A stretch of 64,000 bases of DNA from Enterobacter sp. kpr-6 (GTDB lineage: Bacteria; Pseudomonadota; Gammaproteobacteria; Enterobacterales; Enterobacteriaceae), in contig NZ_FOYH01000007.1 of assembly GCF_900116015.1 (NCBI RefSeq), positions 124,001-188,000 on the forward strand. Direction: 5' to 3'. Shown piece after piece: positions 20,564 through 28,817 of the stretch. The notes under the pieces were generated by a model. That model made no database searches and had not been told where the DNA came from. It was given only the letters and a program-made list of their open reading frames with translations. Numbering within the stretch: the first letter of the stretch is position 1; each line of letters starts with the position of its first letter. A program made the position numbers and the translations under genes.

Positions 20564-21366
20564 AGTTTTGCCAGCAGGCTCTCCGCTTCATCAATTACGG
20601 TTTGTACCGAAGGCCGGCACAGACACTCCAGCGACACCGCTCCCTGATACTCCGCCTGCCTGAGCGCAGCCACAATCTCCTCTACCGGCATGTGCCCGTA
20701 GCCCGGAAATCCGCGATTTGAATCCGCAAGGTGAACGTGGCGCAGCCGCGCGCCCAGCGTGGCAATCGCCTGCGTGAAGTCCGGATCTTCAATGCTGGCA
20801 TGGAACATATCCCACAGCACGCCGACATTTTCCGGCGCATCGGAAAACGCCATGTAATCCATCATCTCCTGTGCGCTGTGCAATTGACTCACTTCATAGC
20901 GATTGAGCGCTTCCAGAATCAGCACCACTCCGTTGCGCCGGGCGTATTCCACGCACGGATGCAGCGCCGCCGCCAGTTCATTCATATACTGCGCCGTATC
21001 CAGCGGCAGCGCCGTTACCCGCAGCGACCCCACCGTCACATGGCTGCTCAGTTCAGCGGCGGCATCGATATGTTCAAACAGCCGCGTCTGGGTGCGACGC
21101 ACCACGGCTTTATCCGCCGATAACAGCGTCAGCCCGTCGCGTTTGCGCGCCTGCCCGGTGGCGATCGTCGTGCAGCCCAACCCCCGACGACGAAGGGCAT
21201 GACGAAGACTTTTTACATCCAGCTCTTCGTAATCGTTAATACACAGTTCAGCGGCGTCAAAGCCGCTTTCTGCCAGCCAGTCCAGCCCGCGACTGAACTG
21301 CGCCGCCGGAAAGGGAGAAAAGAGCGTGTCGTACTGACACGCCAGTGTTGCGCTGAAGGTGATCAT
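20551..21366 (-). CDS. Sugar-phosphate isomerase/epimerase-like TIM-barrel protein
   Basis: A 271-residue member of the AP-endonuclease-2/xylose-isomerase-like TIM-barrel family. The usual metal ligands are visible: Glu152 (LILEALNR), Asp186 and His189 (WDMFHAS), His212 (HVHLADS) and Glu247 (SLECLC). The family includes hydroxypyruvate isomerase, tagatose epimerases and inosose enzymes; substrate here is unknown. It is the last gene of an apparent ogl-togB-isomerase unit (56 bases after togB), so action on an unsaturated or keto uronate from oligogalacturonide breakdown is a reasonable inference. It is not part of the conserved yqj-yha order of E. coli. Confidence 0.8.
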   Translation of the reverse strand: MITFSATLACQYDTLFSPFPAAQFSRGLDWLAESGFDAAELCINDYEELDVKSLRHALRRRGLGCTTIATGQARKRDGLTLLSADKAVVRRTQTRLFEHIDAAAELSSHVTVGSLRVTALPLDTAQYMNELAAALHPCVEYARRNGVVLILEALNRYEVSQLHSAQEMMDYMAFSDAPENVGVLWDMFHASIEDPDFTQAIATLGARLRHVHLADSNRGFPGYGHMPVEEIVAALRQAEYQGAVSLECLCRPSVQTVIDEAESLLAKLRQR

Positions 21367-21422
21367 CGTCCGAATCCCGGTGAGGTAATGCGCCGAAAGA
21401 TTGCGCTTCCGGCGCGGGAAGA

Positions 21423-22709
21423 TTATTTCCTGATGGCCCGCTGCAAAATACGCCCGGCATTTTTCTCGAAGATCGGTGCCGCTTCTGCCACCGTCACATT
21501 GCCGTGATCGATGTTCTGGATAGTGTCATGCCAGAGTGCCACAAGCTGCGGGTTGTCGAAGTACGGCGACGTCGGGATCTGGTGCGGTAACGCCAGCGAC
21601 GATTTGATCCCGGTGACGGTAATGTTGTCATCCTGGATCGCGCCGCTCGACGACAGTTGCGCCCAGGCTTTTTTACTCAGCGGCGTGCCGCGCTCAAGCC
21701 CCATCGCCTCCACGCCTGCCGGATCGTTCATCAGGAAGTCGATAAGTTTCGCTGACTGCTGAGGATATTTAGTGCTTTTACTCACGCTGAACATCATGGT
21801 GGGTTTCAGGAACAGCCCCGCATCTTTCGCGCCCGGCAGCATAAAGAACGGCCCCAGTTCCAGCTTGTCATACGGCGCGGCGAGATTGTTCTCATACATC
21901 ACTGCGTTGGTGTTCCACATGTAGATCCCGCCCCACATCCCCTGGATCCAGGGTTTCATTTCCCAGGTGTTGGATTTGCCATAGGACGCCAGAACGCGGG
22001 TGGAAGGAAAGACATGGCTGTCGACCAGATCTTTGTAAACCTGGAAGAACTCCACCCACTGCTGCGGGGTGTAATTAAATTTCCCGCTTTTTTCATCTAT
22101 GGCCGCAATATTATATTTTTGCACCATCCATGATTGTACCAGGGTAATCGATTCCATATAATCGAGCACCAGTGGATATTTATTTTCATCCTTCGCTTTA
22201 AAGGCTTTACCCGCTGCTTTTAATTCATCCCAGCTTTGCGGATATTTCACCCCCATTTCCTGCCATAATTTCTGATTGTAATAAAAGCTGCGGGCGGTCA
22301 TCGCTACCGGAATACCGTTGAGCTTATTATTAACCATCACGCTTTTCAGCGACTGCGGATCGTATTGACTGAGATCGAAGCTCTCTTTTAATTTCAGTAA
22401 ATCGTAAAAGCCCGTCCCGTCTTTAGAAAAGAGCGGCAGCCAGTTCCAGTTGGTCTGAATCACATCCGGCTCGTTGCCGCCCGCAATTTGCACTGTCAGG
22501 CGGGAGAGATAGCCTTCCCAACCGGCGTATTCCGCTTTGACTTTAATCTCCGGGTTTTGCTTCTCAAATAACTCAATGGCTTTCAGCGTTGCCTGATGGC
22601 GGCTGTTACCGCCCCACCAGGAGATGCGGATCTCAGCGGGCTGAGCCAGCGCCGCGCTGGCGCAAACCAACAGCAGTGAAGCCGTCACGGGCATGAATTT
22701 CTTTAACAT
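21423..22709 (-). CDS. togB: TogB-like oligogalacturonide ABC transporter binding protein
   Basis: A 428-residue periplasmic solute-binding protein of extracellular family 1. A signal peptide (residues 1-22, ending ALA) precedes ISWWGGNSRHQATLKAIELFEKQNPEI, the usual start of sugar-binding lobes. The wording and length agree with TogB of pectinolytic enterobacteria, which delivers oligogalacturonides to TogMNA. It lies 11 bases after the oligogalacturonate lyase gene. No membrane or ATPase component (togM, togN, togA) is present in the window, so it must use a transporter encoded elsewhere or be a remnant. The gene itself looks intact. Confidence 0.82.
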   Translation of the reverse strand: MLKKFMPVTASLLLVCASAALAQPAEIRISWWGGNSRHQATLKAIELFEKQNPEIKVKAEYAGWEGYLSRLTVQIAGGNEPDVIQTNWNWLPLFSKDGTGFYDLLKLKESFDLSQYDPQSLKSVMVNNKLNGIPVAMTARSFYYNQKLWQEMGVKYPQSWDELKAAGKAFKAKDENKYPLVLDYMESITLVQSWMVQKYNIAAIDEKSGKFNYTPQQWVEFFQVYKDLVDSHVFPSTRVLASYGKSNTWEMKPWIQGMWGGIYMWNTNAVMYENNLAAPYDKLELGPFFMLPGAKDAGLFLKPTMMFSVSKSTKYPQQSAKLIDFLMNDPAGVEAMGLERGTPLSKKAWAQLSSSGAIQDDNITVTGIKSSLALPHQIPTSPYFDNPQLVALWHDTIQNIDHGNVTVAEAAPIFEKNAGRILQRAIRK

Positions 22710-22720
22710 CGCGCGTCCTC

Positions 22721-23899
22721 TCAGGAGTGAATGCTGCGTAACACATCGTCGGGAATAGCCGCGAGATAGAGCGCGGGCTTGCCGTCTTTATCGGAGCTGA
22801 ACAGCACCCCTTTCTCATCCGGCGTAAAAGAGGGATGCGGATGCGTGACCTGGCGATCGCCATCCAGCACGCGCCAGGAGGAGCTGTGGCGCGCCACTTT
22901 GTGCGTCTGTTGTTTATTAATATCAAACAGATAGAGATAGGGATCGGTGACGTCGCCGTACCCGGCATTGTCAGCGATATCAATGGGTTTGCCGGAACCG
23001 TCGCCCACCACCAGCGAGCCGTTGTCGTTGCTCATCACATGCGAGCACGGCGGCATGGCGAGCAGTTTTTCGTCGGCCCCGCTTTCCCCGTCCACCCGGC
23101 ACAGATAGCGCACCGGACTGTCCTTGACGTAGGTGACGTACATCAGCGCCGAGCCGTCAGGCACCCAGAATTCATGGGTGTAGCTCTCGCCCGGCTGCGG
23201 CTCTTTGGCTTTACGAATGTGGCTGCCGTCTTCATTCATCAGCCACATCCGCGCATCCACCCGATCCAGCGGCCCTTCGTGGCAGAACGCGACCGTGTTG
23301 TCGTCAAACGGGCGGTAGATGGGATGTCCAAGCCACTGATTTTCTTCCAGCAGCGTCACGCGGTGTCCGTCTTCCAGCGAAATGCGGATCACCCGGCATC
23401 GCGGTTGTTCAGCGTAAAACTCCTGAAACACCGTCCAGTCGCTGATAGGACGCCAGCTATCACGGTGAATTTCCACGCCCACCAGTTTGCTGCAATCGGA
23501 ATTTGCCACCCAGGTGCCGTACCCTACCCACTCGTCGGGTACGCGATAGACTACCGTTTCCTGAAGTGTCGTCAGATCGACGCGCATTAAATTCCGTTCG
23601 GCCTTCACGTAATAAAGCGCCGTTTCATCCGGGGAGAGAAAACCGCCAAAAGTATTATCGCCCGGCCCTTCGGTAAGCTGTTTGGCTTCGCCGCTGGCGA
23701 TATCGAGTAAATAATAATTACGGTGCTCGCTAAATTCCCCGGCAAATATCAGCCTGCGCCCGCCATCAAGAAAACATTTTTGATAGAAGTAATTACGGTG
23801 ACAAATAATATCCGGCGGCGTCAGGCGAATAACGCGCGCGCCGGTATCTTCATCGGTATATTCAACATAGTGAAGTTGAACGATGTCCCCTTTAGCCAT
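22721..23899 (-). CDS. ogl: Oligogalacturonate lyase (PL22)
   Basis: Ogl cleaves short oligogalacturonides, including unsaturated digalacturonate, by beta-elimination to 5-keto-4-deoxyuronate in the cytoplasm. The 392-residue product has no signal peptide and reads as a seven-bladed propeller. The catalytic base His242 (THEFWVPDGS) and the Mn2+ ligands His287 (PPCSHVMSN), Gln350, His353 and His355 (RQVTHPHPSF) all fall at the positions described for PL22 enzymes. It heads the ogl-togB-isomerase unit and diverges from a 546-residue gene. Such genes are typical of plant-associated enterobacteria. Confidence 0.93.
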   Translation of the reverse strand: MAKGDIVQLHYVEYTDEDTGARVIRLTPPDIICHRNYFYQKCFLDGGRRLIFAGEFSEHRNYYLLDIASGEAKQLTEGPGDNTFGGFLSPDETALYYVKAERNLMRVDLTTLQETVVYRVPDEWVGYGTWVANSDCSKLVGVEIHRDSWRPISDWTVFQEFYAEQPRCRVIRISLEDGHRVTLLEENQWLGHPIYRPFDDNTVAFCHEGPLDRVDARMWLMNEDGSHIRKAKEPQPGESYTHEFWVPDGSALMYVTYVKDSPVRYLCRVDGESGADEKLLAMPPCSHVMSNDNGSLVVGDGSGKPIDIADNAGYGDVTDPYLYLFDINKQQTHKVARHSSSWRVLDGDRQVTHPHPSFTPDEKGVLFSSDKDGKPALYLAAIPDDVLRSIHS

Positions 23900-23941
23900 T
23901 ATCTCTCTCCGTTCGTTTTAAATAACGTGGTTAACCCATGC

Positions 23942-23957
23942 CGCAGGCGTGCCTGCG
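23942..23957. promoter_or_regulatory. Perfect palindrome in the ogl divergent promoter region (GC type)
   Basis: CGCAGGC-GT-GCCTGCG, seven-base perfect arms with a two-base centre, about 45 bases upstream of the ogl start. Possible operator or hairpin; no regulator is assigned. Confidence 0.5.
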
Positions 23958-23963
23958 TACATC

Positions 23964-23978
23964 ACATTTCAGAAATGT
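23964..23978. promoter_or_regulatory. Perfect palindrome in the ogl divergent promoter region (AT type)
   Basis: ACATTTC-A-GAAATGT, a 15-base perfect palindrome six bases after the previous one and about 65 bases before the divergent gene at 24041. It does not fit the KdgR consensus as I know it. Operator for an unknown regulator is an inference. Confidence 0.5.
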
Positions 23979-24040
23979 ATCCGTCGATCGTCCGGGCGCT
24001 TGCCCGTATGGTGAGAGGACATGCTCACTGTGGAAAGGTC

Positions 24041-25681
24041 ATGATGTCCGCTGCACCGCTGTTATTACTGGAAGTCAACACGGCAAAAATCTGGGACTGG
24101 CCCTGTTTCCTGCGTATTGCGGCCCTGCTTAAGGCGCATTCATTTAACGGGCTTATCATTCACCAGCAGACGCTGCTTGCCGATCTGGTTGCCCCTTCGC
24201 CCGGCTGTCGTCCTGGCGATATTCGTCCGTTGATCCATCGCCGTGATAACGCGCTGTTATATCTGCAAAAGATTGGCCGCTACTGTGACGAACAGCATCT
24301 GCAACTGTGGTTACAGGGCGAAGCCGTCCCCGAGTGCAGCGAACTGAAAGCCAAATTCCCGGAGTTCTTTTTAGCGGACACCCGCAGCGATGACGCCCGC
24401 TTTACCGACTGGCTGTTTGGTCAGGCGATCCCGGACCTGCTTCAGGCTCTGCCGTCTGTGCGCGGCCTGCGGCTTTCGCTCTCCTCCTCGGAGATGAGCG
24501 ACAACGCGTGGACCGGCACGCTGCACCAGCTCTATCAGTCCGTGCGCCGCCAGGGTCGCCAGTTAGTCCTGCGCGATTACCGGGATAAAACCTGGCCGCG
24601 CCACATGTTAAAAACGGCCCTCGACGCGCTGCCCGCCGACGTTTGCGCCTCCATTAAAGCCACCGAACTGGATTACCGTCCGGGCTTTGCCAACAATCCC
24701 AATCTCACTACCCTTGCGGGTTACCGCAAATGGCTCGAATTCGACCTGTGGGGCATCGAATACGGCTGGACGCTGCTGCCCTGCTATTTGCTGGAGGAGT
24801 TCCACCAGCGCCTGCAATGGATCGGCGGGCTGGATGATGCGCCGCCTGAAGCCATCACCTTGCGTCTTAACTGGGAGTGGGTCCCGGATCTGGAACTCAC
24901 CGACTCCCTCAATGAAATCAATCTCTTTGGCCTCGCCCGGCTGGTGCGCGATCCGCACAGTACGCCGGACTTACTGGCAAAGGCATGGCTGCAAAAGCAG
25001 TCCACTCAGCCGCTGCCGCTCCCGGTGGTGACGCAGTTCAGCAATCTGCTCGCCGCCAGCTACGAGTGGAGCTGTAAAACGCCGACGCTGCTGGGCCGTG
25101 TTTTACAAAGCCACAGCCAGCCGCCGTGGAATCTGCAACAGGCGTTGCACCTGCTTCATCTCGATACCCGCAGCGCCAACTGGGTTCAGGCGTTCCAGCC
25201 GCTGATGCCCGCCGACGATCCTGACCTGGGCGTGCAACAGTTTCAGCTTATTGAACTGGAGCGCCAGCAAACGCTGTTCCTGGCCGGCCACATGCAAACG
25301 CTGGCCCAGCAGTTACAGGCGCACAGCTTTCTTTGCCCGACGCTGACGCAGCGCATCATTGACGGCACCACCCGCGCCCTGTGGTATACCCGCGTGTTTA
25401 GCGCCGTCACCCGGTCAATTGTGCTGCGGATCTGGCTGCGTAAATACGGCGCACAGCCCGGCATTCAACAACAACTGACTGACGCACTTCAGGCGCTGCG
25501 CCACCTCAGCCGGGAACTCGACGCCTGGTTTGCCACCGACGGTCAGCATCACCCTTACATCTTCCAGACCCTGCTCAACCCTGTGCGGCTGCTTGAGCTT
25601 GCCCGCAGTCTTGAGGAGGATTTGCCTTCCGGGATCAGCATGGCGTTAACCCCCGGGGGTGTAAATCTGCCCCGGCGCTGA
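24041..25681 (+). CDS. Uncharacterised 546-residue protein divergent from ogl
   Basis: Not recognised with confidence. The start ATG at 24041 is chosen for the GGAAAGG ribosome site; the frame is open upstream across the ogl start, which is unlikely to be coding. There is no signal peptide. Alternating hydrophobic strands and helices in residues 1-340 (LIIHQQ, LQLWLQGE, LRLSLSSSEM, QLVLRDY, ASIKATELDYRP, LRLNWEWV) look like a TIM barrel. The segment LNEINLFGLARLVRDPHSTPDLLAKAWL resembles the barrel-to-helical-domain junction of GH67 alpha-glucuronidases and similar enzymes. The C-terminal 200 residues are mostly helical. Context with ogl suggests a role in uronate-containing oligosaccharide use; glycosidase activity is only inferred. 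Confidence 0.6.
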   Translation: MMSAAPLLLLEVNTAKIWDWPCFLRIAALLKAHSFNGLIIHQQTLLADLVAPSPGCRPGDIRPLIHRRDNALLYLQKIGRYCDEQHLQLWLQGEAVPECSELKAKFPEFFLADTRSDDARFTDWLFGQAIPDLLQALPSVRGLRLSLSSSEMSDNAWTGTLHQLYQSVRRQGRQLVLRDYRDKTWPRHMLKTALDALPADVCASIKATELDYRPGFANNPNLTTLAGYRKWLEFDLWGIEYGWTLLPCYLLEEFHQRLQWIGGLDDAPPEAITLRLNWEWVPDLELTDSLNEINLFGLARLVRDPHSTPDLLAKAWLQKQSTQPLPLPVVTQFSNLLAASYEWSCKTPTLLGRVLQSHSQPPWNLQQALHLLHLDTRSANWVQAFQPLMPADDPDLGVQQFQLIELERQQTLFLAGHMQTLAQQLQAHSFLCPTLTQRIIDGTTRALWYTRVFSAVTRSIVLRIWLRKYGAQPGIQQQLTDALQALRHLSRELDAWFATDGQHHPYIFQTLLNPVRLLELARSLEEDLPSGISMALTPGGVNLPRR

Positions 25682-25686
25682 TCGCC

Positions 25687-25702
25687 ACGCCAAAAGGCGT
25701 GC
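25687..25702 (+). terminator. Hairpin after the 546-residue gene
   Basis: CACGCC-AAAA-GGCGTG stem-loop six bases past the stop; no T tract. The following 25703-25904 shows no gene and presumably carries the yhaH promoter. Confidence 0.45.
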
Positions 25703-25904
25703 TGGCGGCTAAAAAGCGAACACGCTCACAGAACGCGATCTTTTCAGGTGAGGTGGATCACGGTGATCAACTTGCGTTTTGTGATCCGGCTCGGTACTGC
25801 CCGCACTAATTCATTCGGGTGATATTTACCGCCCAACCATTCATAGCTATTCTTAATTTGATTGCTTATAAAACAGTGGATTGGCAATAAATTGAGGTGT
25901 TGAC

Positions 25905-26270
25905 ATGGACTGGTATTTTAAAGTTCTCAGGAACTACATTGGATTTGGTGGCCGGGCGCGCCGCAAAGAGTACTGGATGTTTATTCTGGTCAACATTGTG
26001 CTGACCGGGGTGCTTGGCGTGGTGGATAAACTGCTCGGCTTTCAGCGCGCGGGCGGGGAAGGCATTCTGACAACGATTTACGGCGTGCTGATCTTTCTGC
26101 CCTGGTGGGCGGTCCAGTTCCGCCGGCTGCACGACACCGACCGCTCGGCGTGGTGGCTGTTACTTCTGCTGATCCCGGTCATCGGCTGGCTGGTGATCAT
26201 TATCTTTAACTGCCAGAACGGGACACCGGGCGAAAACCGCTTCGGGCCGGACCCGAAACCGCTTTCTTAA
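25905..26270 (+). CDS. yhaH: DUF805 inner-membrane protein YhaH
   Basis: A 121-residue DUF805 membrane protein, nearly the E. coli YhaH sequence: WYFKVLRNYIGFGGRARRKEYWMF at the start, FRRLHDTDRSAWW before the last helix pair, and the C-terminal NCQNGTPGENRFGPDP. About four hydrophobic helices. Function unknown; E. coli yhaH is known to be responsive to aromatic or quinone stress together with yhaJ/yhaK. It is convergent with yhaJ, sharing a perfect hairpin. Confidence 0.95.
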   Translation: MDWYFKVLRNYIGFGGRARRKEYWMFILVNIVLTGVLGVVDKLLGFQRAGGEGILTTIYGVLIFLPWWAVQFRRLHDTDRSAWWLLLLLIPVIGWLVIIIFNCQNGTPGENRFGPDPKPLS

Positions 26271-26276
26271 CAACTT

Positions 26277-26296
26277 ACTCCTCCGCACGGAGGAGT
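26277..26296. terminator. Bidirectional terminator between yhaH and yhaJ
   Basis: ACTCCTCCG-CA-CGGAGGAGT, nine-base perfect arms, TATTTCTT beyond on the plus strand and AAGTTG on the minus. The last base is the end of the yhaJ stop codon. Confidence 0.75.
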
Positions 26297-27195
26297 TATT
26301 TCTTGCCCATAAACAGCTTCGGAATTTCGCGCAGGCACCAGGCTTTTGCTTCGCCCATGCTGTCGCGCCGCCAGGCCATAATAATGTCGATTTCACTGGT
26401 GGATTCCGGGCTGACAACCCGCAATCTTCCTTCGGCGATATCCTGCTCTACCAGTGAATAGGGCATGGTCGCCACGCCTAGTCCCGCCAGCAGCGCCTGA
26501 CGTTTATCTTCAATCGAACTGACCGTCAGACGCGGCTGTTTATCCAGCAACTGCACGGTTAACACCGGGCGCTCGCGGGCGGTATCCGCCACCGCCACGC
26601 CACGGTATTTCACGCGGGTGACTTCCGACAGCGGTTCAGGTTCATGGTGAATGGGGTGATCCGGCGCAGCCACGTAGACATTCATCAGGGTGTAGAGCTT
26701 GCGCGAGTTGATTTCCGAGGAGGAACGGAAGTGCATATCCGGCGCGATGACGATATCTGCCCGCCCCTGCTCCAGACGCTCCCACGCCCCCGCCAGTACC
26801 TCGGTGATCACCGATAGCTGGGTGTTAGCTTTGGTGGCGAGTTTTTCCACCAGCGGGAAAAACGAGGGGGTTGGCACCAGCGCTTCGGTAACCAGCGTCA
26901 GATGCGTCTCCCAGCCGCGTGCCAGCGCTTCGGCATCGGTGGTCAGTTTATCCGCCGCTTCTAACAGCACGCGCCCGCGTTCAAGCAGCATTCGTCCGAC
27001 GTTGGTGAATTTTGTGCGATGCCCGGAACGATCGAAGAGCACCACATCCAGCTCTTCTTCCAGTTTTTGCATGGTGTAGCTGAGGGCAGAAGGCACGCGG
27101 CCCAGTTCGTCCGCCGCCGCCGCAAAGCTGCCACGCCGATCAATGGCATCCATCACGCGCAGCGCTTCCAGTGTTAAAGCCCTTTCTTTGGCCAT
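26296..27195 (-). CDS. yhaJ: LysR-family regulator YhaJ
   Basis: A 299-residue LysR-type transcription factor. The winged helix occupies residues 5-65 (LRVMDAIDRRGSFAAAADELGRVPSALSYTMQKLEEEL), followed by the effector domain. E. coli YhaJ activates yqjF and other genes in response to dinitrotoluene-type aromatics and regulates its own neighbours. Start at ATG 27195 reproduces the E. coli N-terminus MAKERALTLEALRVMDAIDRR; an in-frame GTG lies one codon earlier. Divergent from yhaK. Confidence 0.95.
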   Translation of the reverse strand: MAKERALTLEALRVMDAIDRRGSFAAAADELGRVPSALSYTMQKLEEELDVVLFDRSGHRTKFTNVGRMLLERGRVLLEAADKLTTDAEALARGWETHLTLVTEALVPTPSFFPLVEKLATKANTQLSVITEVLAGAWERLEQGRADIVIAPDMHFRSSSEINSRKLYTLMNVYVAAPDHPIHHEPEPLSEVTRVKYRGVAVADTARERPVLTVQLLDKQPRLTVSSIEDKRQALLAGLGVATMPYSLVEQDIAEGRLRVVSPESTSEIDIIMAWRRDSMGEAKAWCLREIPKLFMGKK

Positions 27196-27299
27196 CACAT
27201 TCTCATTCAGTAAATTTGAACATACCGGGCAGAATATCTGGCTAACAATGCAGCGTCCATACCTTTACCATTGATTTCGTGTAAAGAGAGGTCAAGATT

Positions 27300-28001
27300 A
27301 TGATTACTACCAGAACCGCCAAACAATGCGGACAGGCTGACTTCGGATGGCTTCAGGCCCGCTACACCTTTTCCTTTGGACATTACTTCGACCCAAAACT
27401 TCTGGGATATGCTTCTTTGCGCGTTCTGAATCAGGAGGTGCTGGCTCCCGGCGCGTCCTTCCAGCCGCGTACCTATCCGAAAGTGGATATTCTGAACCTG
27501 ATTCTGGAAGGCGAAGCGGAATACCGTGACAGCGAAGGCAACCATGTCCAGGCGAAAGCGGGCGAAGCGCTGCTGATCGCCACGCAGCCGGGGATCAGCT
27601 ACAGCGAGCATAACCTGAGCAAAGATAAGTCCCTGACACGGATGCAGTTGTGGCTCGACGCCTGCGCTGAACGTGAAAATCCGCCGGTGCAGAAAATCGT
27701 CCTTGCCGACACCGCAAAGCAACTGCTGGCCTCGCCCGACGGCAGCCAGGAGAGTTTGCACCTGCGTCAGCAAGTGTGGCTGCACCATATCGAACTGGCA
27801 AAAGGCGAACAGCTTAGTTTTCAACTGCATGGGCCGCGCGCCTATTTGCAGTCGATTCACGGCACCGTGCATGCGTTAACGCCGGGCGAAGATCGCGAAG
27901 CGCTCACCTGTGGCGACGGCGCTTTTATTCGTGATGAGGCTAACATTACGCTCGTCGCCGATACGCCGCTGCGCGCTTTACTGATAGATTTACCGGTGTG
28001 A
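27300..28001 (+). CDS. yhaK: Pirin-family bicupin YhaK
   Basis: A 233-residue pirin-like protein with two cupin domains, the E. coli YhaK length. The N-terminal cupin shows FGHYFDP, HPHxN-like wording replaced by TYPKVDILNLILEG, as in YhaK, which lacks the canonical pirin metal residues. In E. coli YhaK is cytoplasmic and its Cys122 can be nitrosated; it may sense redox stress. Divergent from the regulator yhaJ and 22 bases upstream of yhaL, probably one transcript. Confidence 0.94.
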   Translation: MITTRTAKQCGQADFGWLQARYTFSFGHYFDPKLLGYASLRVLNQEVLAPGASFQPRTYPKVDILNLILEGEAEYRDSEGNHVQAKAGEALLIATQPGISYSEHNLSKDKSLTRMQLWLDACAERENPPVQKIVLADTAKQLLASPDGSQESLHLRQQVWLHHIELAKGEQLSFQLHGPRAYLQSIHGTVHALTPGEDREALTCGDGAFIRDEANITLVADTPLRALLIDLPV

Positions 28002-28023
28002 ACCAGGGTACGGGAGTGCGCAA

Positions 28024-28191
28024 ATGAGTAAAAAACAGAAGAAGAATAAACCGGTGGCTGTGAAGGTGCCGGTAATGCAGCCAGAAGCCGCCCATGTGCG
28101 TCTGGCCTTCGGGTATGACGAGATGCTGAGCGAGCTGGAAGCGATTGTCGCGGATGCCGAGGTGCGGTTGTCTGAGGAAGAGGCGGCGTAG
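28024..28191 (+). CDS. yhaL: Small protein YhaL
   Basis: A 55-residue protein reading MSKKQKKNKPVAV…FGYDEMLSELEAIVADAEVRLSEEEAA. It has a very basic N-terminus and an acidic C-terminal helix; the EMLSELEAIVADAE core is that of E. coli YhaL. Function unknown. It follows yhaK closely, with GGGAGTGC as ribosome site, and a dispersed repeat begins 12 bases after its stop. Confidence 0.9.
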   Translation: MSKKQKKNKPVAVKVPVMQPEAAHVRLAFGYDEMLSELEAIVADAEVRLSEEEAA

Positions 28192-28202
28192 CCCGCTTTA
28201 AT

Positions 28203-28347
28203 CCCCCTCACCCTAACCCTCTCCCAATGGGAGAGGGGACAGATCGAGCACAGACTTGCCTTTCCCCTCTCCCTTGAGGCGAGGGGCCAGATTGAGCACA
28301 GACTCGCTTTTCTCCCTCTCCCCTGGGGAGAGGGCCGGGGTGAGGGG
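28203..28347. repeat. Dispersed palindromic repeat, copy 2
   Basis: Same orientation and ends as copy 1: CCTCACCCTAACCCTCTCCC at the start and AGGGCCGGGGTGAGG at the end. The internal motif occurs twice, GACAGATCGAGCACAGACT at 28238 and GCCAGATTGAGCACAGACT at 28286, again exactly 48 bases apart. It fills most of the gap between yhaL and the rnpB terminator. Confidence 0.85.
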
Positions 28348-28372
28348 AAAACCTCTCCCCATCCCCAAAAGC

Positions 28373-28395
28373 AAAAACCCCGCCGAGGCGGGGTT
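28373..28395 (-). terminator. rnpB terminator
   Basis: On the minus strand CCCCGCC-TC-GGCGGGG is followed by TTTTTGC, directly after the end of the rnpB sequence. Confidence 0.88.
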
Positions 28396-28402
28396 TTTTA
28401 AT

Positions 28403-28781
<379 letters not shown>

Positions 28782-28788
28782 GGCGCGC

Positions 28789-28817
28789 AGTATAGAGGGT
28801 TTGCACGCCGCTGTCAC
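28789..28817 (-). promoter_or_regulatory. rnpB promoter
   Basis: On the minus strand a -10 TATACT (28789-28794) and a -35 GTGACA (28812-28817) are 17 bases apart, and the -10 ends eight bases before the M1 RNA 5' end. The -35 box overlaps the garK stop codon. Confidence 0.8.

Noticed and set aside
23723-24040. N-terminal extension of the 546-residue protein across the ogl start
   Set aside because: It would be antisense to ogl and cover the divergent promoter; the ATG at 24041 with GGAAAGG is a better start.
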